Shown: one piece after another, positions 8,316 to 17,190 of the stretch
Numbering within the stretch: position 1 is the first letter of the stretch
Layout of the letters: each line of letters begins with the position of its first letter
From: an uncultured Bacteroides sp.
Lineage (GTDB): Bacteria; Bacteroidota; Bacteroidia; Bacteroidales; Bacteroidaceae
Assembly (NCBI GenBank): GCA_949288585.1
Contig: CASEKR010000050.1
Span: 1-41,632, forward strand
Reading direction: 5' to 3'
Length of the DNA stretch: 41,632 nt
The notes under the pieces: model-generated
Told to the model about the DNA's origin: nothing
Seen by the model: the letters and a program-made list of their open reading frames with translations, nothing else
The model's database searches: none
Made by a program: the position numbers and the translations under genes

Positions 8316-8613
8316 ACTAAAACATTCGGCAGTAATCGCCCCCTCCCCATCCCTGGAAGTAAAACATCCGGACAGAGGCATTTTTTTGGAGATGTAAGGA
8401 TTTCGCTAATCCGCTATCCGGCAAGGGAATACCCCTTCCGCCCTGCGAAAAAAACAGAGACCCTGCCCCGTGCAGTGAGACAAGCGATTCTCGGCCCATC
8501 GGCCCGGACAAGATGTCAAAACCGACAAAGTGTCAAACAAGCCCCAAGAGCAAAAAGAAAAAATTTAATGAAAATAAAAACCAATGGACGAAAGGACATT
8601 CAAAAAAAATCAT

Positions 8614-8621
8614 TACCTTTG
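8614..8621 (+). promoter_or_regulatory. -7 box of rho with a long leader
   Basis: TACCTTTG fits the Bacteroides -7 consensus. It would give a leader of roughly 180 bases before the rho ATG at 8810. No riboswitch was recognised in the leader. A 65-codon open frame at 8513-8710 spans this box and is not supported as a gene. Confidence 0.55.
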
Positions 8622-8809
8622 CGCCGTTGAAGCGGCAGGTTCCCCTCTGTCACAACACGGATGGCCCGCCGGCAGGTAACTCAACAAACCCAATTATCCC
8701 GACTTCATAATATCCACAAGGCTATGCCAACCCGGGCCATACCCCGTGCCTGCGTGCCATGCCTTCCCAGAAACAGAATTAATAAACTATTCACACTTAT
8801 ATCTTAAGT

Positions 8810-10732
8810 ATGTACAACATCATTCAACTGAACGACAAAAGCTTGCCGGAACTGCAAGCCATTGCCCAAGAACTCGGCATCACGAAAACCGACGCCCTGA
8901 AGAAAGAAGAACTGGTCTACAAGATACTGGACGAACAGGCCATCGCCGGAGCCACCAAGAAAGTGGCCGCCGACAAACAGAAAGAAGAACGCAAGGCGGA
9001 AAAACAGAAAAAAACGCGCGCCAAAAAGAATAACGCCAACAACGCCGCCAAAGCCGCAGACAACGAAACTGCGAAAGCCGAACCGGCCGACAGCAACAAG
9101 GAAGCCGGACAGGCCCAGGCCGACAAGGAAAACAAAAACGCCCAAGCAGCCGCTCCACAGGCCGAAACGCCGAAACGCAAGCCCGGACGTCCCCGCAAGG
9201 TGAAACCCGAAGAAGAGAAACCGGCCGCTCCCGAAGCCGAGACCCCTAAACAACCGGAAGAAAAACCGGCCGCCGAACAACCTCAGGAAAAAACCGACAA
9301 GAAAGAAAACAACGCGCAGGAAGCTGCCCCCCAACCGGCAGAAAAGGCAGACGACTTCATCCCCATCGAAGACCTGCCCACCGAAAAAGCAGAACTGCCC
9401 ACGGAACTGATTGGCAAATTCGAAGCCACCAAGAACACGCTCCCCACGCTTCCGCAAAAGAACCAGCAGCAACGCCCCCGCATCGCCCGCAACAACAACA
9501 ACAATAACAACAATCCGAACAACAACCGCAACAACGCCAACGCCCCCGGCGAGAACATGTCCGAACCCATCCAGGAACGCCGCCCCGCCGAACGCGAAAA
9601 GCCTTATGACTTCGACGACATCCTGAACGGCACCGGCGTGCTGGAAATCATGCAGGACGGCTACGGCTTCCTCCGCTCGTCGGACTACAACTACCTCTCC
9701 TCGCCGGACGACATCTACGTGTCACAGTCGCAAATCAAGCTCTTCGGCCTGAAGACGGGCGACGTGGTGGACGGCGTAATCCGCCCGCCCAAGGAAGGCG
9801 AAAAATACTTCCCGCTGGTGAAGGTCTCCAAAATCAACGGACGCGACCCGGCTTTCGTGCGCGACCGCGTTCCCTTCGAGCACCTTACCCCGCTCTTCCC
9901 CGATGAAAAGTTCACGCTTTGCCGAGGCGATTACCGCGACTCGCTCTCGGCCCGCGTAGTAGACCTCTTCGCCCCCATCGGCAAGGGACAGCGCGCCCTC
10001 ATCGTGGCACAGCCCAAGACGGGTAAGACCATCCTGATGAAGGACATCGCCAACGCCATCGCCGCCAACCATCCCGAAGTGTACATGATCATGCTCCTCA
10101 TCGACGAGCGCCCGGAGGAAGTGACGGACATGGCCCGCACGGTCAACGCAGAGGTTATCGCCTCCACCTTCGACGAACCCGCCGAACGCCACGTGAAGAT
10201 TGCCGGCATCGTCTTGGAGAAAGCCAAGCGTATGGTGGAATGCGGACACGACGTGGTCATCTTCCTCGACTCCATCACCCGCCTGGCACGTGCCTACAAC
10301 ACAGTATCGCCCGCGTCCGGCAAGGTGCTCTCCGGTGGTGTGGACGCCAACGCCTTGCACAAGCCCAAACGCTTCTTCGGCGCGGCACGCAACATCGAGG
10401 GCGGCGGCTCGCTCACCATTCTGGCCACGGCGTTGATTGACACCGGCTCGAAGATGGACGAAGTGATTTTCGAAGAGTTCAAGGGTACGGGCAACATGGA
10501 GCTCCAGCTTGACCGCAACCTCTCGAACAAGCGCATCTTCCCCGCCGTCAACATTGTCGCCTCCAGCACGCGCCGCGACGACCTCCTGCAGGATAAGACT
10601 ACGCTGGACCGCATGTGGATTCTGCGCAAGTACCTGGCCGACATGAACCCGCTGGAAGCGATGGATTTCGTGAAGGACCGTCTGGAGAAGACCAAGGACA
10701 ACGACGAATTCCTGATGAGCATGAACAGCTAA
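8810..10732 (+). CDS. rho: Transcription termination factor Rho with a large disordered insert
   Basis: A 640-residue hexameric RNA helicase/ATPase that ends transcripts; E. coli Rho is 419 residues. The N-terminal Rho domain (about 1-45: [13 protein letters not shown]) is separated from the RNA-binding cold-shock-like domain (about 265-345, with DGYGFLR at 283-289) by some 220 residues of low complexity rich in Lys, Glu, Ala, Pro, Gln and Asn. This insert contains an AT-hook-like KRKPGRPRK (122-130) and a run of eight Asn (228-235). The ATPase core has Walker A QPKTGKT (401-407), Walker B VVIFLDS and the [21 protein letters not shown] loop region. Bacteroidetes Rho proteins are known to carry such disordered regions, and in B. 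thetaiotaomicron the region drives condensate formation important for gut fitness. The gene is monocistronic with a long leader. Confidence 0.97.
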   Translation: MYNIIQLNDKSLPELQAIAQELGITKTDALKKEELVYKILDEQAIAGATKKVAADKQKEERKAEKQKKTRAKKNNANNAAKAADNETAKAEPADSNKEAGQAQADKENKNAQAAAPQAETPKRKPGRPRKVKPEEEKPAAPEAETPKQPEEKPAAEQPQEKTDKKENNAQEAAPQPAEKADDFIPIEDLPTEKAELPTELIGKFEATKNTLPTLPQKNQQQRPRIARNNNNNNNNPNNNRNNANAPGENMSEPIQERRPAEREKPYDFDDILNGTGVLEIMQDGYGFLRSSDYNYLSSPDDIYVSQSQIKLFGLKTGDVVDGVIRPPKEGEKYFPLVKVSKINGRDPAFVRDRVPFEHLTPLFPDEKFTLCRGDYRDSLSARVVDLFAPIGKGQRALIVAQPKTGKTILMKDIANAIAANHPEVYMIMLLIDERPEEVTDMARTVNAEVIASTFDEPAERHVKIAGIVLEKAKRMVECGHDVVIFLDSITRLARAYNTVSPASGKVLSGGVDANALHKPKRFFGAARNIEGGGSLTILATALIDTGSKMDEVIFEEFKGTGNMELQLDRNLSNKRIFPAVNIVASSTRRDDLLQDKTTLDRMWILRKYLADMNPLEAMDFVKDRLEKTKDNDEFLMSMNS

Positions 10733-10751
10733 AATAAAATGAAGAACTAAT

Positions 10752-10857
10752 AATGAAGAATGAAGAATTTCGTGTGATGCTTGGAGAAACAAGTTCCCAT
10801 AAGATTCTGCATTCTTCATTCAAAAGATTCTTCATTCTTAATTCTTCATTCTTCATT
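10752..10857. repeat. 18-bp perfect inverted repeat between rho and ffh
   Basis: The 18-base arms at 10752-10769 and 10840-10857 are perfectly complementary and are built from iterations of GAAGAAT / ATTCTTC. The 70 bases between them hold further ATTCTTCATTC copies. The element fills the 137-base gap between rho and ffh. It may act as a weak terminator or RNA-stability element, or may be remnant repeat DNA. Confidence 0.65.
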
Positions 10858-10869
10858 AATTAAGAGACT

Positions 10870-12059
10870 ATGTTTGACAACCTGAGTGAACGCCTCGAAC
10901 GGTCGTTCAAGATACTGAAAGGTGAAGGGAAAATCACCGAAATCAACGTGGCGGAAACGCTGAAGGACGTCCGCAAAGCCCTGCTGGACGCCGACGTCAA
11001 CTACAAAGTGGCCAAGACCTTTACGGACACCGTGAAGGAGAAAGCCTTGGGACAGAACGTGCTGACCGCCGTGAAGCCTAGCCAGCTGATGGTGAAAATC
11101 GTACACGACGAGCTGGCCACCCTCATGGGCGGGGAGACCGCCGAACTGAATCTCACCGGACGCCCCGCCGTCATCCTCATGTCCGGCCTGCAAGGTTCGG
11201 GTAAGACAACCTTCAGCGGCAAGCTGGCGCGGATGCTCAAGGCGAAGAAGAACCGTCGCCCGCTGCTTGTGGCCTGCGACGTCTACCGCCCTGCCGCCAT
11301 TGAGCAGCTGCGCGTGCTGTCCGAGCAAATCGGCGTGCCCATGTACAGCGAGCCGGACTCGAAAGACCCGGTAGCCATCGCAAAGAATGCCATCCAGGAG
11401 GCCAAGGCCAAGGCATTGGACACAGTCATCGTCGACACCGCCGGCCGCCTAGCCGTGGACGAGGAGATGATGCAGGAGATTGCCGCCATCAAGGAGGCCA
11501 TCAACCCGGACGAAATCCTCTTCGTGGTGGACGCCATGACCGGCCAGGACGCCGTGAACACCGCCAAGGAGTTCAACGACCGGCTGGACTTCAGCGGCGT
11601 GGTGCTGACCAAGCTGGACGGCGACACCCGTGGCGGCGCGGCCCTCTCCATCCGCTCGGTGGTGACCAAGCCCATCAAGTTCATCGGCACGGGCGAGAAG
11701 CTGGACGCCATCGACCAGTTTCACCCCTCGCGCATGGCAGACCGCATCCTGGGCATGGGCGACATCGTGTCCCTGGTGGAGCGTGCCCAGGAGCAATACG
11801 ATGAGGAAGAAGCCAAACGCCTGCAACGCAAGATTCAGAAGAACCAGTTCGACTTCAACGACTTCCTGAACCAAATCCAGCAAATCAAGAAGATGGGCAA
11901 CCTGAAGGAACTGGCCAGCATGATTCCCGGCGTGGGCACCTGCAGGAAGTGAACCGCCTGCTGAAGCAGTTCGACCAGACGCGCAAGATGATGAAAATGG
12001 TAACGGGCAACAAGATGGGCAAGATGGGACGGATGATGATGCCGAAAATGAAAGGCTAA
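10870..12059 (+). pseudogene. ffh: Signal recognition particle GTPase Ffh, M domain deleted and frame broken
   Basis: Ffh binds signal sequences and 4.5S RNA and delivers ribosomes to FtsY. The NG domain is intact: G1 GLQGSGKTT (106-114), [11 protein letters not shown] and [11 protein letters not shown]. After residue 356 (MIPGVG) the frame reads four residues, TCRK, and stops at 11950-11952. One base back, from CAC at 11937, another frame continues as [20 protein letters not shown] to a TAA at 12057-12059, which is the normal Ffh C-terminus. Compared with E. coli Ffh as remembered, about 50 codons between PGMG and [10 protein letters not shown] are missing, including the SRP-RNA-binding GSRKRRIAAG motif. 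A deletion of 3n+1 bases explains both the loss and the shift. Ffh is essential, so either a second copy exists or this is an assembly or sequencing artefact. Confidence 0.88.
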
Positions 12060-12169
12060 GAGCAACGCCCTCGCTGCAAAGGAACTGAAAACTGCCTTCT
12101 GCACCGAAGTAAACAAACTGCAAACTGGATGCAGATACAGCCAAGCAGGCACAAAACTATTTACCTACG

Positions 12170-12220
12170 CTCTCCCGAGATAGCTACCACAAGCTCTCTG
12201 TGGCAGCTACCTTTGGAGAG
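12170..12220. promoter_or_regulatory. Two-stage hairpin overlapping a promoter
   Basis: Outer arms CTCTCC (12170-12175) and GGAGAG (12215-12220) enclose inner arms TAGCTACCACA (12181-12191) and TGTGGCAGCTA (12199-12209), which pair with a single mismatch. The -7 box TACCTTTG (12208-12215) sits inside the right half. The structure could be a regulatory site or a terminator remnant of the ffh transcript. The rest of 12060-12330 shows no gene. Confidence 0.5.
12208..12215 (+). promoter_or_regulatory. -7 box of the thioredoxin-like lipoprotein gene
   Basis: TACCTTTG matches TAnnTTTG, about 115 bases before the ATG at 12331. It probably drives both the lipoprotein gene and folD. Confidence 0.5.
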
Positions 12221-12330
12221 ATAGGCAGTTACCCAAAACGATATCCCATCATATAAATATATACCGCTATCTAAAAGGTAATATGGCCTATTACACGAAA
12301 ACCATCAAAAAAAACATCAAAAACAGAATC

Positions 12331-13422
12331 ATGCGAACAGACATCTTCATCCTCCTAACAATCGGTAGCCTACTGGCCTTGTGCACCGCCTGCCAACCTT
12401 CTTCCCAAGAATATATAATAGAAGGCGCAGTACGAGACTCATCGGCCAACGGAAAAACAATTTATCTCATGCGTTATGACGACGAAGTTTATATTGACAG
12501 CACCGTAGTCGCCGACAATCACTTTACATTCAAAGGACGAACAGATACGGCCGTATTCTGCCGTATCGACGTGACAGGACGTGAATTTGGCAACCTTATT
12601 CTGGAGGGAGGACACATCCGGGTAAACCTCGAAACCTATAACTCCCCTGAAGGCACCCCCATGAATGAAGCTTACACACGACTTTATCAAATAGAAGACA
12701 GCCTCTTTCAAGTAAAAGACCAAGCGGCACGGGCCTTACGCCAACAATACCAAGACCCGGACACATTGGCCACCCATTGGAAAGCCTTGCTACAAGACCG
12801 TGGCTGGAACAAACAAGCCAAAACCTTTTTCCAGCAACACAACAACGATGCTTTGGGAGAAAGTTTTCTCTACACTTATAGTTTCCGTGATCTTCCTACG
12901 GCAGAGCAAAAATCCCTGCTGCTCTCTTCTGGCCCCTGGATGAGATCCCGACAAAACGTACAAAGACGCTTAAAAGAAATCGAAGCATTGGAAAATACCG
13001 CAGAAGGCAAACTTTTCACAGACATCAAGGGAAAAGACATGGCAGGAAACAACATCGCTCTCTCCGATTTTATAGGCAAAGGAAACTACGTGCTAATGGA
13101 TGTATGGGCCAGTTGGTGCCATCCGTGCCGGGAAGAAATCCCCAATCTGGCCAAGTTGCATGAGCAATACAAGGACAAAGGACTGACTGTCATAGGACTC
13201 TTTACCTGGGACAAGGCGGAAAACCTGCCGAAAGCTATGGAACAGGAGAAGATTACATGGCCGCAAATCATCGATACCGAAAACAGACAAGCCATGCACC
13301 AGTATGGCATAAGCGGCATTCCGCACATCATCCTCTTCAGCCCGGAAGGTATTATCCTGAAGCGTAACCTACGCGGAGAAAATATGATAAAAACAGTAGA
13401 AAACATCTTAAATAAGAAATAG
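12331..13422 (+). CDS. Thioredoxin-like lipoprotein (DUF4369 plus TlpA/AhpC-TSA type)
   Basis: A 363-residue envelope protein. The start MRTDIFILLTIGSLLALCTAC gives a lipoprotein signal peptide with lipobox LCTAC (Cys 21); an earlier in-frame ATG at 12283 would add 16 basic residues before it and is less likely. The N-terminal domain (about 30-130) resembles DUF4369. The C-terminal domain (about 225-363) is a thioredoxin fold with WASWCHPCREEIP, giving a CHPC redox pair, and a cis-Pro loop (SGIPHIIL). Such proteins reduce disulphides or act in periplasmic redox in Bacteroidetes. The gene is visibly more AT-rich than the flanking ffh and folD, which suggests insertion between them. It lies three bases before folD. 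Confidence 0.88.
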   Translation: MRTDIFILLTIGSLLALCTACQPSSQEYIIEGAVRDSSANGKTIYLMRYDDEVYIDSTVVADNHFTFKGRTDTAVFCRIDVTGREFGNLILEGGHIRVNLETYNSPEGTPMNEAYTRLYQIEDSLFQVKDQAARALRQQYQDPDTLATHWKALLQDRGWNKQAKTFFQQHNNDALGESFLYTYSFRDLPTAEQKSLLLSSGPWMRSRQNVQRRLKEIEALENTAEGKLFTDIKGKDMAGNNIALSDFIGKGNYVLMDVWASWCHPCREEIPNLAKLHEQYKDKGLTVIGLFTWDKAENLPKAMEQEKITWPQIIDTENRQAMHQYGISGIPHIILFSPEGIILKRNLRGENMIKTVENILNKK

Positions 13423-13425
13423 ACT

Positions 13426-14307
13426 ATGACACTGATTGACGGAAAAGCCATCTCCGCCCAAATCAAGCAGGAGATAGCAGAAGAAGTGGCCCAAATCGTG
13501 GCCGCCGGCGGCAAACGCCCCCACCTGGCCGCCATCCTCGTGGGACACGACGGAGGCAGCGAGACCTACGTGGCCAATAAAGTAAAAGCGTGCGAAGTGT
13601 GCGGCTTCAAGTCCACCCTCATCCGCTACGAAGACAACGTGACCGAGGACGAACTCCTCGCCAAGGTGCGCGAACTGAACAATGATGACGACGTGGACGG
13701 CTTCATCGTCCAGCTCCCCCTGCCGAAGCACATCTCCGAGCAGAAGGTCATCGAAACCATTGATTACCGCAAAGATGTGGACGGCTTCCACCCCATCAAC
13801 GTGGGCCGCATGTCCATCGGGCTGCCCTGCTACATCTCGGCCACGCCCAACGGCATCCTCGAGTTGCTGAAGCGTTACCACATCGAGACCCAAGGCAAGA
13901 AATGCGTTGTCTTGGGTCGCAGCAACATCGTCGGCAAGCCCATGGCCATGCTGATGATGCAGAAAGCCTATCCCGGCGACGCCACCGTCACCGTCTGCCA
14001 CAGCCGCAGCCGCGACCTTGTGAAGGAATGCCAGGAGGCCGACATCATCATCGCAGCCATGGGGCAGCCCAACTTCGTGAAAGCCGATATGGTGAAGGAA
14101 GGCGCCGTGATTATCGATGTGGGCACCACCCGCGTACCGGACGCCACCAAGAAATCGGGCTTCAAGCTGACGGGCGACGTGAAGTTTGACGAAGTAGCCC
14201 CCAAATGCTCTTTCATCACCCCCGTGCCGGGCGGCGTAGGGCCGATGACCATCGTCTCGCTGATGAAGAACACCCTCTTGGCGGGCAAGAAAGCCATCTA
14301 CCAATAA
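13426..14307 (+). CDS. folD: Bifunctional methylenetetrahydrofolate dehydrogenase/cyclohydrolase FolD
   Basis: A 293-residue cytoplasmic enzyme that interconverts 5,10-methylene-THF, 5,10-methenyl-THF and 10-formyl-THF with NADP. Seen are [11 protein letters not shown], containing the catalytic Lys and Tyr of the YxxxK type, QLPLPKHI (FolD signature 1), the nucleotide-binding [15 protein letters not shown] and the C-terminal PGGVGPMTI. Length is normal and the gene looks intact. The ATG follows the lipoprotein stop by three bases, so the two are co-transcribed. A bidirectional hairpin terminator lies 23 bases after the stop. Confidence 0.97.
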   Translation: MTLIDGKAISAQIKQEIAEEVAQIVAAGGKRPHLAAILVGHDGGSETYVANKVKACEVCGFKSTLIRYEDNVTEDELLAKVRELNNDDDVDGFIVQLPLPKHISEQKVIETIDYRKDVDGFHPINVGRMSIGLPCYISATPNGILELLKRYHIETQGKKCVVLGRSNIVGKPMAMLMMQKAYPGDATVTVCHSRSRDLVKECQEADIIIAAMGQPNFVKADMVKEGAVIIDVGTTRVPDATKKSGFKLTGDVKFDEVAPKCSFITPVPGGVGPMTIVSLMKNTLLAGKKAIYQ

Positions 14308-14330
14308 ACGACCTTCTTCCAGAAGATGCA

Positions 14331-14374
14331 AAAAGCGCGACCCTGCCCGACAAACGGACAGGAGTCGCGCTTTT
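14331..14374. terminator. Bidirectional terminator between folD and the B12 operon
   Basis: AAAAGCGCGAC (14331-14341) pairs with GTCGCGCTTTT (14364-14374), and the inner CTG and CCG pairs continue the stem. The A run on the left and the T run on the right allow termination in both directions, as needed between these convergent genes. Confidence 0.85.
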
Positions 14375-14388
14375 CTTGTGTTTTCCCT

Positions 14389-15669
14389 CTAAAGCTGCGG
14401 GGCAAACATAGACATCGGGTAAATGCCCTTCACGCTATGACCCACGTTACGGATTTTCCGCACCAGTTGCGGCACGTCTCCACCGCAGTCATAAACCAGG
14501 ATGGATGACTCGGGGATAACCCCTTCCCACCGTTCTTTGGAAGTAGCCACGTAGAGGCAGCCGCTCTTGGAATCGGCCACGACATTGCAATCAAGCAGGT
14601 TGGCATCCGGTTCGTCCTGCTTGAAGTCTACGATGTCTTTCTCCACCCTGCCCGTTGCCAACGAATAGCGGCAGAGGGTCGTATGCGAGGCGGCGGTAAA
14701 TTCGGTTTCTTCCGCCCCGGTGAAGTAGATATAGCCGTTCAAGTAAACGATGCCGGAGTTGAGGTGTGAAGCGGGGGAAATATTGGCGGAAACCGTCTTC
14801 ACATCGGTTATGCTCCAATTCTCCAAATCGACGAAGTAGAAGTAACCGATGTCCCTTCCACGGGTGTAAGTCCCCACCACCAGTGTGCCGTCATCCGTCA
14901 AGCACATGCCGCTCACCAGGTCGCCTTTCCCCAGTTCGAGGCGGCGGTTCACCTCATCCTTGCCCTTGGCAAACTCCAACAAAGCTGTCGCAGACCAGAA
15001 GCCGCCGGCAGCCGCATACAGGCAATCGTCCACCACCACTGCCCCCCGGGGCGAAGCTATGGATTCTACGGTATTGGCCGAACCCCGGTTGCCAATGTCA
15101 TAAGCCCCCTCCACGAGTTTCAGTTCTCCCGTCAGGCTGTTGAAGCGCAACACGCCCTGGGCAAAAATGAAAACATTCTGCTCGTCCAGCACGGCAATGC
15201 CGTTCAGGTTCTCATCCACTTCTTCCCATTTCTCATCAAGGGGATGCCGGAACACCATTTCCTCCCTGGAAAAGGATTTTTCTTTCTCCAGGCTCTCGGC
15301 ATCCGCAACGGTCAGCAGGCCATTGTTGCCCTTGCCGTCCGCCGTCCGCCAGTCATTGCAAAGGATGTACTGCCGGCTGCCATCCATGTAAAGCCCTACG
15401 CCGTCATTGCCCAACTCAGTGCCATTGGCCGCAGCATACACCCGGTCTTCCACCTCGCCGTCCGGACAAATGAACGTCAGGAAAGCATTCTCCACCGTAT
15501 AAGTCCCCCCGCTCAGTATCAACACTCCGGCAGGGTCGGCATATCCGGTCAAGGAAGGTGAAGGCTCGGGGTTATCCTGTCCGCCACCCGGAATCTCTAC
15601 CTCCGCGTCACTACAAGCCGCCAGCAACAGGCAGCCCATCCAGAAATAAGGATATAATCTTTTCTTCAT
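14389..15669 (-). CDS. DUF5074-like surface lipoprotein, last gene of the B12 operon
   Basis: A 426-residue lipoprotein with signal MKKRLYPYFWMGCLLLAAC (lipobox LAAC, Cys 19) followed by a linker of Gly, Pro and Asp/Glu. The mature part consists of repeated short beta motifs of the beta-propeller kind. It shares GGTYTVENAFL and NGTELGN with the paralogue just upstream, which has LNEGNMTTENGSL and NGTELGN. Related propeller lipoproteins next to BtuB (BtuG) bind vitamin B12 at the cell surface; this protein is probably an accessory binder, but ligand binding is not shown by sequence. It lies 14 bases after the previous gene. Confidence 0.8.
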   Translation of the reverse strand: MKKRLYPYFWMGCLLLAACSDAEVEIPGGGQDNPEPSPSLTGYADPAGVLILSGGTYTVENAFLTFICPDGEVEDRVYAAANGTELGNDGVGLYMDGSRQYILCNDWRTADGKGNNGLLTVADAESLEKEKSFSREEMVFRHPLDEKWEEVDENLNGIAVLDEQNVFIFAQGVLRFNSLTGELKLVEGAYDIGNRGSANTVESIASPRGAVVVDDCLYAAAGGFWSATALLEFAKGKDEVNRRLELGKGDLVSGMCLTDDGTLVVGTYTRGRDIGYFYFVDLENWSITDVKTVSANISPASHLNSGIVYLNGYIYFTGAEETEFTAASHTTLCRYSLATGRVEKDIVDFKQDEPDANLLDCNVVADSKSGCLYVATSKERWEGVIPESSILVYDCGGDVPQLVRKIRNVGHSVKGIYPMSMFAPQL

Positions 15670-15683
15670 TGCTTGGTTTATGA

Positions 15684-17156
15684 TTAGTTATTGAAATAGA
15701 AACCTGCCGGAAAACGGGTGTAATTGTCGAACCTACGCACTGGCGTATCCAGGCTGGCATCGAAGTCGAACTCCCAGATGGAATTGGTCGTGAAGAAATT
15801 GCCAACCCCTCTCAACGTGTTGATGTAGACGTGCCCGGTGACAGGATTCACGCCCAACCCGTTGTATAGCATGGCCGCATTATCGTCCAAGACAGAGATA
15901 TCTGCCAACACCTCGTCCACCAAGTCGCCTTTCTCCGCTTCCGGATTGAAACGGGCACGGTAAATGGTTGTCCCGCTGGCATAGTATATCGTGTTTCCGC
16001 AGGCGGCCAAACAACAGTTGTAGGCCTCGTCCGGCTGTTCACTCAGAAGATTCTGCGTGGCCTTGGAGGCAGCCATATCAAGCTTGTTCAGCGAAATCTG
16101 TCCTTGCCGCCCGGAGTCGGAAGAAGATGTTCCCACAACCCACAAGTTGCCGTCATCGGCAGGCGCTATGCCCAAGATGGCATTCACCATGACAGGAGTC
16201 GCCACAAGGGCATACCCTCCGGCCTTAACGGCTTTATCCGTAGCCTGGTCAATCTTGTATATCCCGGGGATAGCGCCATTCAAGGGGAAATAGACCTCGC
16301 CGTCCACCACCGCGAACCGGGCCTTCGGCGCTCCTTCCGATCCGGCAACAAACGTCAGCGAAACATCGTCCATATCCAAGTGCCAGACGCCTGCATTGTC
16401 ACGGATGTACGCATGTCGCCCGTCCGTCACGGCAATGTGCGTCGGCCAATCCAACTGGCCAAGTTCTTCGTTGCTGAAGGCTTTCACCTTCTCCAGCGTC
16501 CTGCCGTCGGCCACGACCAGCATCCCGTCATTCTCAAAGGAAGTGCCCACGGCGTTGGTACCCCCATTTTGCGAAATGATGTAGATTTTCCCGTCATGGA
16601 AACACATATCCTGCGTCACGTTGCCCAGTTCCGTGCCGTTCACGCGCTTGTAGGCATCGTCCACTACATAGCCCTCGGGCGTGATGTAGACCAGCGAACC
16701 GTTCTCCGTGGTCATGTTGCCTTCGTTCAGGACAAACGTGCCCCCACGGTCGTCAAAGGTAACGTGATAGAAGTCTACACTTTCCGTCGTGAGGCTCTGG
16801 TTGTCCGCACCGGCAACGGTCAGTTGCAGGCTGTAAGTCTTCCCGGCTTCGGCTGTGGCCGACGGTGCGGTGACGTCAATGCGGCCCGCTTCTTCATCCA
16901 CCGACACCAGCCAGCCGGACGGCGCATTGTCAAGGGTGATGCTTTCCACGCCCTCCGCATGGTAGGCAACGGAATACGTTTCGTCCGAAAGCAGCAGAAC
17001 CGGGCTTCCGGAGGAGATATCCGAAGTCCATTCGAACGCAAGCCCGTCGCCGCCATCACCACCAGGATTGTTGTCGTCACTACATCCGCCCAGAGCCAAC
17101 AGGCCTCCCAGGACAAGAGCCCCAAGCAGGCCCTTCGCACAAAAGTTCTTTCTCAT
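15684..17156 (-). CDS. DUF5074-like beta-propeller lipoprotein of the B12 operon
   Basis: A 490-residue lipoprotein. The ATG at 17156 is chosen over a TTG six codons earlier because an AAAGAAAG stretch precedes it and it gives a good signal peptide with lipobox LGGC. A region of about 110 residues (Ig-like: FEWTSDISSGSPV onwards) precedes a propeller-like domain starting at GTFVLNEGNMTTENGSL. This start motif is shared with the 380-residue lipoprotein at 18307-19449 (FLLNEGNMGSNKATL). It is probably a surface B12-capture component, like BtuG-type proteins, with the added N-terminal domain as a spacer. That role rests on operon context. Confidence 0.8.
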   Translation of the reverse strand: MRKNFCAKGLLGALVLGGLLALGGCSDDNNPGGDGGDGLAFEWTSDISSGSPVLLLSDETYSVAYHAEGVESITLDNAPSGWLVSVDEEAGRIDVTAPSATAEAGKTYSLQLTVAGADNQSLTTESVDFYHVTFDDRGGTFVLNEGNMTTENGSLVYITPEGYVVDDAYKRVNGTELGNVTQDMCFHDGKIYIISQNGGTNAVGTSFENDGMLVVADGRTLEKVKAFSNEELGQLDWPTHIAVTDGRHAYIRDNAGVWHLDMDDVSLTFVAGSEGAPKARFAVVDGEVYFPLNGAIPGIYKIDQATDKAVKAGGYALVATPVMVNAILGIAPADDGNLWVVGTSSSDSGRQGQISLNKLDMAASKATQNLLSEQPDEAYNCCLAACGNTIYYASGTTIYRARFNPEAEKGDLVDEVLADISVLDDNAAMLYNGLGVNPVTGHVYINTLRGVGNFFTTNSIWEFDFDASLDTPVRRFDNYTRFPAGFYFNN

Positions 17157-17190
17157 TTTTCTTTCTTTTATCAATCAGTTATAAATACTG

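Noticed and set aside
8513-8710. 65-codon plus-strand gene before rho
   Set aside because: It spans the rho -7 box and has a Lys-rich low-complexity translation without family features.
9722-10819. 365-codon antisense frame over rho
   Set aside because: Opposite the conserved Rho core; no recognisable protein.
13408-14331. 307-codon antisense frame over folD
   Set aside because: Shadow of folD; the bidirectional terminator and FolD motifs fix the plus strand as coding.
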